Assembly: GCA_011524805.1 (NCBI GenBank)
Contig: WTJO01000063.1
Coordinates: 4,171-21,367, forward strand
Length of the DNA: 17,197 nt
DNA from: Alphaproteobacteria bacterium
Lineage (GTDB): Bacteria > Pseudomonadota > Alphaproteobacteria > Puniceispirillales > Puniceispirillaceae
Direction: 5' to 3'
This document shows positions 6,873 through 14,009 of the stretch, one piece after another. Position numbers and translations under genes: made by a program. The notes below the pieces were generated by a model that was not told where the DNA came from, searched no databases, and saw only the letters and a list, made by a program, of their open reading frames with translations. Numbering within the stretch: position 1 is the stretch's first letter; each line of letters begins with the position of its first letter.

Positions 6873-8663
6873 ATGAGTGCATATGAGATTACAGACCATC
6901 ATTATGATGTGATTGTTGTTGGCGCTGGTGGCGCGGGATTGCGGGCAACGCTTGGCATGGCGACATCAAATCTGCGGACAGCCTGTATCACCAAGGTATT
7001 CCCCACCCGCTCGCATACAGTGGCAGCACAGGGCGGTATTGGCGCAGCACTGAACAATATGGGCGAAGGCGATAACTGGCAATATCATATGTATGACACT
7101 GTCAAAGGCTCTGACTGGCTGGGCGATCAGGATGCGATTGAATATATGTGCCGCAATGCGATCCCCTCTGTGATTGAACTTGAACATTATGGCGTGCCTT
7201 TCTCGCGTACTGAAGATGGCAATATCTATCAGCGTCCTTTTGGCGGCCACACGCTGGATTATGGTAAGTCGATTGCCCGCCGTGCCTGTGCAGCAGCGGA
7301 CAGGACAGGTCATGCCATTTTGCATACGCTCTATCAGCAATGCCTTCAGCATAAGGCAGAATTTTTTGTAGAATATTATGCAATTGACCTGATTATGGAT
7401 GATGCCGGAAATTGTCAGGGCGTGCTTGCGCTGGCGATGGAAGATGGCTCGTTGCACCGGTTTCTGGGTCAGCGCACGGTGCTGGCAACAGGTGGATATG
7501 GGCGGGTCTATTTCTCATGCACCTCGGCACATACCTGTACAGGCGATGGCAATGCGATGGCCTTGCGTGCCGGATTGCCGCTTCAGGATATGGAATTTGT
7601 GCAATTCCATCCCACAGGCATTTATGGTGCAGGGGTGCTGATTACCGAAGGTGCGCGCGGTGAAGGTGGGTATCTTACCAACTCCGAAGGCGAACGCTTT
7701 ATGGAGAGATATGCGCCAACAGCCAAGGATCTGGCCAGTCGCGATGTGGTAAGCCGTGCCATGACAATCGAGATTAATGAAGGCCGAGGCGTAGGGCCAA
7801 ATAAAGATCATATCATGCTGCATCTGGAACATATTGATGCAGCTACCTTGCATGAAAGACTGCCGGGCATTACCGAGACAGCGCGTATTTTCTGTGGTGT
7901 CGATATCACCAAAGAGCCTATTCCTGTGTTGCCAACCGTGCATTATAATATGGGCGGCATTCCGACCAATTATCACGGTGAAGTGCTATCGCCGACAGCA
8001 GATGATCCGAATCGTGTAGCTGGCGGGCTGATGGCCATTGGCGAGGCGGCATGTGTGTCTGTTCATGGCGCAAACCGCCTTGGCACCAACTCTCTGCTTG
8101 ATATTGTGGTATTTGGCCGTGCCGCCGCACATAGGGCAGCAGAAACAGTGACGTCAGGCGCAGCATTGCCGCCACCTGATAAATATTCAACAGACAAGGC
8201 GCTGGACAGGCTGGACAGAATGCGTCATGCCAAAGGCGATGAGAAGATTGGCGCCGTGCGGCTTGAAATGCAGCGCGCCATGCAGCAATATGCGGCCGTA
8301 TTCCGCTCGGGACAGTCACTTGATGAAGGCGTAAAGACAATGGATAATATTGCCGGTATGCTGCCATCTGTCGGGATCGAAGACAGATCGCTTGTCTGGA
8401 ACACGGATCTGGTAGAAGCGCTTGAGCTGGAAAATCTGATGAGTCAGGCGCTGGTAACGGTGCGGTCTGCACAACAGCGTACTGAATCACGCGGCGCGCA
8501 TGCGCATGAAGATTTTCCGGACAGAGATGATGAAAACTGGATGAAGCACACTGTGATGTGGCTGGATGAACACAATAAATCTACAGTCAATTATCGTGAT
8601 GTAACCATGTCAACACTTACAAATGAAGTACAGTCTATTCCACCTGTAGCGCGTGTCTATTAG
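6873..8663 (+). CDS. sdhA: succinate dehydrogenase flavoprotein subunit
   Basis: SdhA oxidises succinate to fumarate and passes electrons through covalent FAD to SdhB, on the cytoplasmic face of the membrane. From the ATG at 6873 the product has 596 residues, a normal length. The Rossmann motif GAGGAG is at residues 17-22, and H48 in the TRSHTVAAQGG block is the expected covalent FAD attachment site. Substrate-site blocks are present: EFVQFHPTG, then GARGEGG, then ASRDVVSRAM with the catalytic arginine, and HGANRLGTNSLLDIVVFGRAA. The frame is open back to a GTG at 6858, but GGAG at 6860-6863 is nine bases before the ATG and MSAYEITDHHYDV is a typical N-terminus, so the ATG is preferred. No key residue appears lost. 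Confidence 0.98.
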   Translation: MSAYEITDHHYDVIVVGAGGAGLRATLGMATSNLRTACITKVFPTRSHTVAAQGGIGAALNNMGEGDNWQYHMYDTVKGSDWLGDQDAIEYMCRNAIPSVIELEHYGVPFSRTEDGNIYQRPFGGHTLDYGKSIARRACAAADRTGHAILHTLYQQCLQHKAEFFVEYYAIDLIMDDAGNCQGVLALAMEDGSLHRFLGQRTVLATGGYGRVYFSCTSAHTCTGDGNAMALRAGLPLQDMEFVQFHPTGIYGAGVLITEGARGEGGYLTNSEGERFMERYAPTAKDLASRDVVSRAMTIEINEGRGVGPNKDHIMLHLEHIDAATLHERLPGITETARIFCGVDITKEPIPVLPTVHYNMGGIPTNYHGEVLSPTADDPNRVAGGLMAIGEAACVSVHGANRLGTNSLLDIVVFGRAAAHRAAETVTSGAALPPPDKYSTDKALDRLDRMRHAKGDEKIGAVRLEMQRAMQQYAAVFRSGQSLDEGVKTMDNIAGMLPSVGIEDRSLVWNTDLVEALELENLMSQALVTVRSAQQRTESRGAHAHEDFPDRDDENWMKHTVMWLDEHNKSTVNYRDVTMSTLTNEVQSIPPVARVY

Positions 8664-8742
8664 ACTACAGCTTCAGGAAAAGACGAATTTCATGGCGTAA
8701 GCCAGAGGCAAAATAAGGGAAGTAATATCGGGGGTCTGTTTA

Positions 8743-9525
8743 ATGGCACAATTTACGCTACCAAGCCATTCAAAGGTCGAAAAGGGTGTGCACCATTCGG
8801 CACCGGAAGGCGCGAAGAACACAAAAACCTTTGCCATTTATCGCTGGTCGCCAGATGATGAGGATAATCCGCGTCTGGATACATTTGAAATTGACCTTGA
8901 TGACTGTGGTCCCATGGTGCTTGATGCGCTTATCAAGATAAAGAACGAGATGGATTCCAGCCTGACTTTCAGACGTTCATGCCGCGAAGGTATTTGTGGT
9001 TCCTGTTCGATGAATATTGACGGTGGCAATACGCTTGCCTGTCTTAAATCTATTGATGATGTTAAAGATGATGTCGCTATCTACCCTCTGCCGCATATGC
9101 CTGTGGTGAAGGATCTGGTGCCTGATCTGACCCATGCCTATGCCCAGCTTACTTCTGTTGAGCCGTGGCTGAAAACAAAGACAGTGGCACCAGAAGGGGC
9201 TGAGCGCAAACAGTCTGTAGAAGATAGAGACGAGCTGGACGGGCTGTGGGAATGTGTTTTGTGCTTTAGCTGCTCAACCTCCTGCCCGTCATATTGGTGG
9301 AACGGGGACAGGTATCTTGGTCCGGCTGTATTGCTTCAGGCCTATCGCTGGATTGTGGATAGCCGCGATGAATATACAGGTGAGCGGCTAGATAATCTGG
9401 AAGACCCGTTCAGGCTATATCGCTGTCATACCATCATGAATTGCGCAAAAACCTGTCCAAAAGGCTTGAATCCGGGCAAAGCTATTGCCGAGATCAAAAA
9501 GCTGATGGTACAACGGCAGGCCTAG
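8743..9525 (+). CDS. sdhB: succinate dehydrogenase iron-sulfur subunit
   Basis: SdhB carries electrons from FAD in SdhA to quinone through three Fe-S clusters. The 260-residue product has all expected cysteines: C80, C85, C88 and C100 for 2Fe-2S (SCREGICGSC block), C171, C174, C177 and C181 in CVLCFSCSTSC, and C228, C234 and C238 in CHTIMNCAKTC for the 4Fe-4S and 3Fe-4S centres. The ATG at 8743 has a poor upstream site (GGGGG about nine bases before). The 79-base gap after sdhA shows no terminator. zapE begins on the base right after the TAG, so at least these two genes should be on one transcript. Confidence 0.98.
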   Translation: MAQFTLPSHSKVEKGVHHSAPEGAKNTKTFAIYRWSPDDEDNPRLDTFEIDLDDCGPMVLDALIKIKNEMDSSLTFRRSCREGICGSCSMNIDGGNTLACLKSIDDVKDDVAIYPLPHMPVVKDLVPDLTHAYAQLTSVEPWLKTKTVAPEGAERKQSVEDRDELDGLWECVLCFSCSTSCPSYWWNGDRYLGPAVLLQAYRWIVDSRDEYTGERLDNLEDPFRLYRCHTIMNCAKTCPKGLNPGKAIAEIKKLMVQRQA

Positions 9526-10650
9526 ATGGCCGCACCTGACGAATCAGGGGCAGTTATCACCCGCTATCAGCAGCTGATAGATACCGCTGTTCTATCATCT
9601 GATTCTGGCCAGCATGCCGCTATTATCTCGTTGCAACAGCTATATGACAGGCTGGAAGCTGCTGGCTATTTACTTGCTGGCAAAACAGGCCTCAGGTCTC
9701 GTCTTGGAAATTTATTTTCAAAACAGCAGAGCCAGCCTCAGGGGCTATATCTTCATGGCGGGGTAGGCAGAGGCAAAACCATGCTGATGGATATGTTCCA
9801 TGACAGCCTGCCAGAGGGTGTGTGCCAGCGATTCCACTTTCATGATTTTATGGTCTGTGCGCATGATCTGATCAACCGCGCCAGAAAAAGCGGTGCAGAT
9901 GACCCGATTGATATTGCCGCTACCCAGATGATATCTGCGGGTGCGATTATCTGTTTTGATGAAATGGAGGTCAGGGACATTGCAGATGCGATGATTCTCA
10001 AACGCCTATTTGACAGCCTGTGGGACAGAAAGATGGTGCTGGTTGCAACGTCAAACCGCCAGCCTGATGCGCTCTATCTGGACGGGCTGCATAGAGATCG
10101 CTTCCTGCCATTTATTGATACGCTAGCGGCTGGCAATATTGTCCAGAAAATTGATGATGGTATGGATTGGCGGCAACGTGCGCTTGATGGCATATCTACA
10201 TGGCATATTTGCGGTGAGGCTGGCACGGACAGTCATCTGGATGATATTTTTGCGATTGTTACAGATCATAAAGAACAGCATTCAGAACAGATAATTGTGG
10301 CTGGCAGACAGCTTAATTTTGACCATATTGCAGGTGATGTAGCAGATTGCCAGTTCGACCAACTCTGCGCCCGCCCGCTAGCCGCCGCAGATTATCTGGC
10401 CGTTGCAGACAGGTTTGCCGGTCTTATGGTGCGCAATATTCCGGTGCTGAATGACCAGCTTCAGAATGAAGCGCGCCGGTTTATGTGGCTGGTTGATGCC
10501 TTGTATGACAGGGGCAGATTTCTTATCGCCAGCGCCGAAGCGCCCATAGACCAGCTATATACCGGCCAGCAATGGGCATTTGAATTTTCGCGCACCAGCT
10601 CGCGCCTGACAGAGATGGCACAATTGATGCAACGGGAATATCAGCAATGA
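9526..10650 (+). CDS. zapE: AFG1/ZapE-family ATPase
   Basis: A P-loop AAA-type ATPase of the AFG1 family. In E. coli the homologue ZapE is linked to cell division; in mitochondria AFG1 homologues are linked to quality control of respiratory-chain subunits. The 374-residue product has Walker A GGVGRGKT (78-85), HFHDFM (104-109), Walker B IICFDEMEV with D145 and E146, and the sensor-like stretch VATSNRQPDALYLDGL (173-188) followed by RDRFLPFI. No signal peptide or membrane segment is seen. The ATG directly abuts the sdhB TAG, so translation is probably coupled. The position between sdhB and mdh suggests, without proof, that it serves the respiratory or TCA complexes. Confidence 0.93.
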   Translation: MAAPDESGAVITRYQQLIDTAVLSSDSGQHAAIISLQQLYDRLEAAGYLLAGKTGLRSRLGNLFSKQQSQPQGLYLHGGVGRGKTMLMDMFHDSLPEGVCQRFHFHDFMVCAHDLINRARKSGADDPIDIAATQMISAGAIICFDEMEVRDIADAMILKRLFDSLWDRKMVLVATSNRQPDALYLDGLHRDRFLPFIDTLAAGNIVQKIDDGMDWRQRALDGISTWHICGEAGTDSHLDDIFAIVTDHKEQHSEQIIVAGRQLNFDHIAGDVADCQFDQLCARPLAAADYLAVADRFAGLMVRNIPVLNDQLQNEARRFMWLVDALYDRGRFLIASAEAPIDQLYTGQQWAFEFSRTSSRLTEMAQLMQREYQQ

Positions 10651-10694
10651 ATTACAGTTACATGCTTGCGATTCTGCACTGAATTAGGTAGGAA

Positions 10695-10718
10695 AGACCA
10701 TCAGATTATATCTGGTCT
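10695..10718. repeat. imperfect hairpin upstream of mdh
   Basis: AGACCA (10695-10700) pairs with TGGTCT (10713-10718) around a 12-base loop. An alternative fold pairs CAGAT with ATCTG around TAT, plus an outer AGAC/GTCT, leaving a CAT bulge. No T-run follows, so a terminator is unlikely. The rest of the 166-base gap 10651-10816 shows no gene and no clear promoter. Confidence 0.35.
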
Positions 10719-10816
10719 ATATCTCAGGCAGTGCGAATATCACCGCCCGCCAAATGGGTAGATGACAGGCCGGATAAATACGGGTGGAAACATGTTAAAT
10801 TTTCAGGAGAGTTGAG

Positions 10817-11767
10817 ATGGCACGTCACAAAATTGCACTTGTGGGCGCAGGGAATATTGGCGGCACACTGGCGATGCTGGCAGGGCTGAAAGAATTGGGT
10901 GACGTTAGCCTGTTTGATATTGCCGAAGGGATTCCGCAAGGCAAGGCGCTTGATATCGCACAATCCTCTCCGATTGAAGGGTTTAATGCGGTTGTTGGCG
11001 GTGCCAATGGCTATGAAGCGCTAGCCGGCGCAGATGTGGTGATTGTCACCGCAGGGGTCGCCCGCAAGCCGGGCATGAGCCGAGATGATCTGGTCGGCAT
11101 TAATACCAAGGTGATGGAACAGGTAGGTGAAGGTATCAGGCAAAATTGTCCGGATGCGTTTGTTATCTGTATCACCAACCCGCTTGATGCGATGGTGGGC
11201 GTTCTGCAACGTGCTTCTGGTCTGCCACATTCACATGTTGTCGGCATGGCGGGTGTGCTTGACAGTGCGCGCTTCCGCTATTTTCTGGCAGAAGAATTTA
11301 ATGTCTCTGTTCAGGATGTGACAGCGTTTGTACTTGGCGGGCATGGCGATACCATGGTGCCACTAACACGCTATTCGGCTGTTGCCGGCATTCCGGTGCC
11401 AGACCTGATTAAGATGGGCTGGTCAAGCCAGCAGAAGATTGACGAGATTGTCCAGCGTACACGCGACGGCGGTGCCGAGATTGTAGGATTGCTGAAAACA
11501 GGGTCTGCTTTTTATGCGCCTGCGTCTTCTGCGATTGAGATGGCGGATGCCTATCTGAAAGATAAAAAGCGGCTATTGCCATGCGCGGCCTATGTAGAAA
11601 ATGCTTATGGGCTTGATGGTCTATATGTTGGTGTGCCTGTCATTATTGGCGCAGGCGGGGTTGAGCGTATTGTCGAGATTCAGCTTAATGAGGATGAACA
11701 GGCAATGTTTGACCATTCTGTTGATGCGGTAAAAGCATTGAATGAAGTGGTAGAACGGGTCGAATAG
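10817..11767 (+). CDS. mdh: malate dehydrogenase
   Basis: Mdh interconverts malate and oxaloacetate with NAD(H) in the TCA cycle. The 316-residue product is of the LDH-like MDH type common in alphaproteobacteria. GAGNIGG (10-16) starts the Rossmann fold and D34 fits NAD preference. R83 and R89 in RKPGMSR are the substrate-discriminating and carboxylate-binding arginines, so it is a malate rather than a lactate enzyme. D149, R152 and H176 form the catalytic set. AGGAGA (10805-10810) lies six bases before the ATG. The last codons and the TAG are part of an intrinsic terminator (11754-11779), so this gene closes its transcription unit. Confidence 0.98.
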   Translation: MARHKIALVGAGNIGGTLAMLAGLKELGDVSLFDIAEGIPQGKALDIAQSSPIEGFNAVVGGANGYEALAGADVVIVTAGVARKPGMSRDDLVGINTKVMEQVGEGIRQNCPDAFVICITNPLDAMVGVLQRASGLPHSHVVGMAGVLDSARFRYFLAEEFNVSVQDVTAFVLGGHGDTMVPLTRYSAVAGIPVPDLIKMGWSSQQKIDEIVQRTRDGGAEIVGLLKTGSAFYAPASSAIEMADAYLKDKKRLLPCAAYVENAYGLDGLYVGVPVIIGAGGVERIVEIQLNEDEQAMFDHSVDAVKALNEVVERVE

Positions 11768-11779
11768 ACCCGTTTTTTT
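11754..11779 (+). terminator. intrinsic terminator overlapping the mdh stop
   Basis: AACGGGTC (11754-11761) pairs perfectly with GACCCGTT (11767-11774) around the 5-base loop GAATA, and Ts continue to 11779. The left arm is inside the mdh coding region and the TAG stop (11765-11767) lies in the loop and first stem base. The stem is GC-rich and the U-run is good, so this is the best terminator in the window. Confidence 0.93.
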
Positions 11780-11787
11780 ATGAGGTA

Positions 11788-11818
11788 TTGTAACAGCTTT
11801 CAAAGTCTAATTGATAAG
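11788..11818 (+). promoter_or_regulatory. possible sucC promoter
   Basis: The terminator after mdh implies that sucCDAB has its own promoter in the gap 11780-11850. The only candidate I see is TTGTAA (11788-11793) with GATAAG (11813-11818), a 19-base spacer that is longer than ideal. Support is weak. Confidence 0.2.
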
Positions 11819-11850
11819 ACTGTGGGGGCAAGATCGGGGGATGACAGGCA

Positions 11851-13017
11851 ATGAATATCCATGAACATCAGGCAAAGGCGCTGCTAAGGCAATATAATGT
11901 GAATGTGCCTCATGGTGTGGCAGCCTTTTCAGTAGCAGAAGCAGTTGCGGCCGCTGAGTCAATCAGTACAGATGTCAAAGTTGTCAAAGCGCAGATTCAT
12001 GCTGGCGGCAGAGGCAAGGCGGGCGGCGTAAAAGTTGTCAAAACAGTTGCAGAAGTAGAAGCAGAGGCAACCCGACTGCTTGGCTCGGTGCTGGTAACGC
12101 ACCAGACCGGCCCGTCAGGCAAGGAAGTACAGCGCCTATATATCGAAGAAGGATGTGATATTGGCTCAGAGCTGTACCTGTCCATGCTGGTAGACAGGGC
12201 AAGCTCGCGCATCACCATTATCGCCTCTACCGAAGGCGGTATGGATATTGAAAAAGTGGCCGCAGAAACCCCTGAAAAAATTGCCACTATTTCTATCGAT
12301 CCTGCAACAGGGCTGAAGCCACATCATATCAGAGCTGTCTCTCAGGCGTTGAAGCTGGAAGCACAGACAGCCAAACAGGCAGGAATATTCCTGAAAGGCA
12401 TTTATGAGGCATTTTGCGGGCTAGATGCATCGCTGATTGAAATTAATCCGCTTGTCGTAACCTCGGCAGGTGATTTGCTGGCACTGGATGCCAAGATGGG
12501 ATTTGATGATAATGCGCTGTATCGTCAGCCAGATGTGCTGGCGTTGCGCGATCTGAGCGAAGAAGATGAAAGCGAGGTGAAGGCCTCAGAATTTGATCTG
12601 AACTACATCAAGCTAGATGGCAATATCGGCTGTATGGTAAATGGCGCAGGGCTTGCGATGGCCACCATGGATATTATCAAGCTTGAAGGCGCAGAGCCTG
12701 CCAATTTTCTAGATGTTGGCGGCGCGGCGACAACTGAAAAAGTTACAGAAGCATTCAAAATCATCCTGTCTGACGACAATGTAGATGGTATTCTGGTCAA
12801 TATTTTTGGCGGCATTATGAGATGTGATGTGATTGCCGAAGGGGTGGTCACTGCTGCCCGTAATCTGGGTCTTACCAAGCCGCTTGTTGTGAGGCTTGAG
12901 GGCACAAATGTCGAAAAAGGCAAGGCCATAATGGCAGAATCAGGCTTGAAAATTATATCAGCTGATAATCTGGGGGATGCGGCAAAGAAGATTGTTGCTG
13001 CGGTAAAAGGAGAGTAG
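11851..13017 (+). CDS. sucC: succinyl-CoA synthetase beta subunit
   Basis: With SucD it converts succinyl-CoA to succinate while making ATP or GTP. The 388-residue product is full length. The ATP-grasp N-terminal half includes KAQIHAGGRGKAGGVK (46-61), for nucleotide binding, and EINP (197-200) with N199 and D213 as likely Mg2+ ligands. The C-terminal CoA-ligase half has the block LDGNIGCMVNGAGLAM (255-270) and NIFGGIMRCDVIAEG (317-331). The start has GGGGGA at 11836-11841 as a ribosome site. sucD follows two bases after the stop. It begins a new transcription unit, given the terminator after mdh. Confidence 0.98.
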   Translation: MNIHEHQAKALLRQYNVNVPHGVAAFSVAEAVAAAESISTDVKVVKAQIHAGGRGKAGGVKVVKTVAEVEAEATRLLGSVLVTHQTGPSGKEVQRLYIEEGCDIGSELYLSMLVDRASSRITIIASTEGGMDIEKVAAETPEKIATISIDPATGLKPHHIRAVSQALKLEAQTAKQAGIFLKGIYEAFCGLDASLIEINPLVVTSAGDLLALDAKMGFDDNALYRQPDVLALRDLSEEDESEVKASEFDLNYIKLDGNIGCMVNGAGLAMATMDIIKLEGAEPANFLDVGGAATTEKVTEAFKIILSDDNVDGILVNIFGGIMRCDVIAEGVVTAARNLGLTKPLVVRLEGTNVEKGKAIMAESGLKIISADNLGDAAKKIVAAVKGE

Positions 13018-13019
13018 TT

Positions 13020-13901
13020 ATGGCTGTGCTAGTTGGTGAAGATACACGTCTAATCTGTCAGGGATTCACAGGTGCGCAAGGCACATTTCATAGTGAGCAG
13101 GCGATAGCCTATGGCACTAATATGGTTGGCGGGGTAACCCCCGGCAAAGGCGGGCAGACACATCTCGATTTGCCGGTATTTGATTCTGTTGCGCAGGCAA
13201 TGGCAGAAACAGGCGCAAATGCCAGTGTGATTTATGTGCCGCCGCCCTTTGCTGCAGATTCAATCCTTGAGGCGATTGAGGCCGAAATGCCGCTTATTGT
13301 CTGTATTACCGAAGGTATACCCGTAAAAGATATGGTTGAGGTAAAGCGCGCCCTGTCCAATTCTGCCAGCCGGCTGGTTGGCCCGAACTGTCCGGGCGTG
13401 ATTACCCCCGGTTCTTGCAAGATAGGGATTATGCCAGGTCATATCCATCAGCCTGGCAAGGTCGGTATTGTGTCCCGTTCAGGCACGCTAACCTATGAGG
13501 CAGTTGCGCAGACAACCGCCGCAGGGCTTGGCCAGTCAACCTGTATTGGTATTGGCGGCGATCCTGTAAATGGCACCAATTTTATCGACTGTCTGGAAAT
13601 GTTTCTTGCAGATGAGCAGACAGAAGCGATTGTGATGATTGGCGAGATTGGCGGCTCGGCCGAAGAAGAGGCAGCCGCCTTCTTTGCTGCCCAGCCAGTC
13701 AAAAAGCCAATTGCCGGATTTATCGCTGGTCAGACAGCCCCGCCCGGCAGACGTATGGGACATGCTGGCGCGATTGTGGCTGGTGGTTCTGGAGCGGCAT
13801 CAGACAAAATCGCTGCGATGCAGGCATCTGGCTTTGTGATGGCAGAATCACCTTCCGGTCTGGGAGATGCGGTGCTTCAGGCTATCAAAGATGCATCTTA
13901 A
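13020..13901 (+). CDS. sucD: succinyl-CoA synthetase alpha subunit
   Basis: The alpha subunit binds CoA and carries the phosphohistidine intermediate of succinyl-CoA synthetase. The 293-residue product has the CoA-binding block GFTGAQGTFHSEQA (15-28), the stretch VGPNCPGVITPG (120-131), and H248 in RMGHAGAIV, matching the phosphorylated histidine of the E. coli enzyme. AAGGAG at 13007-13012 lies inside the end of sucC, seven bases before the ATG, so the subunits should be made in equal amounts by coupled translation. A 108-base gap with a hairpin follows before sucA. Confidence 0.98.
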   Translation: MAVLVGEDTRLICQGFTGAQGTFHSEQAIAYGTNMVGGVTPGKGGQTHLDLPVFDSVAQAMAETGANASVIYVPPPFAADSILEAIEAEMPLIVCITEGIPVKDMVEVKRALSNSASRLVGPNCPGVITPGSCKIGIMPGHIHQPGKVGIVSRSGTLTYEAVAQTTAAGLGQSTCIGIGGDPVNGTNFIDCLEMFLADEQTEAIVMIGEIGGSAEEEAAAFFAAQPVKKPIAGFIAGQTAPPGRRMGHAGAIVAGGSGAASDKIAAMQASGFVMAESPSGLGDAVLQAIKDAS

Positions 13902-13925
13902 TACGCGAAATGAGGTCTCTACAGG

Positions 13926-13943
13926 CTTGCCTGAACAGGCAAG
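13926..13943. repeat. inverted repeat between sucD and sucA
   Basis: CTTGCCTG (13926-13933) and CAGGCAAG (13936-13943) are perfect 8-base arms with only AA between; as RNA this gives a 7-pair stem with a GAAC tetraloop. TTAAGG rather than a T-run follows, so termination should be weak at most. It may be an mRNA processing or stability element that sets sucD versus sucA levels. Confidence 0.6.
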
Positions 13944-13972
13944 TTAAGGTGAAATAAAACCATGTTTATATT
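13944..13972 (+). promoter_or_regulatory. possible sucA promoter
   Basis: TATATT (13967-13972, 5 of 6 consensus matches) is preceded at 17 bases by TTAAGG (13944-13949, 3 of 6). It starts right after the sucD-sucA hairpin and lies 37 bases before the sucA ATG. It could give extra transcription of sucAB independent of sucCD. The evidence is consensus matching by eye only. Confidence 0.25.
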
Positions 13973-14009
13973 AAGACTCACCGAAATACGGTTCTGAGGG
14001 AGCGCAATT

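Noticed and set aside
7918..8490. Long - strand open frame inside sdhA (190 codons)
   Set aside because: Antisense shadow of conserved SdhA coding sequence, as are the other - strand frames there (6966-7457, 7515-7976).
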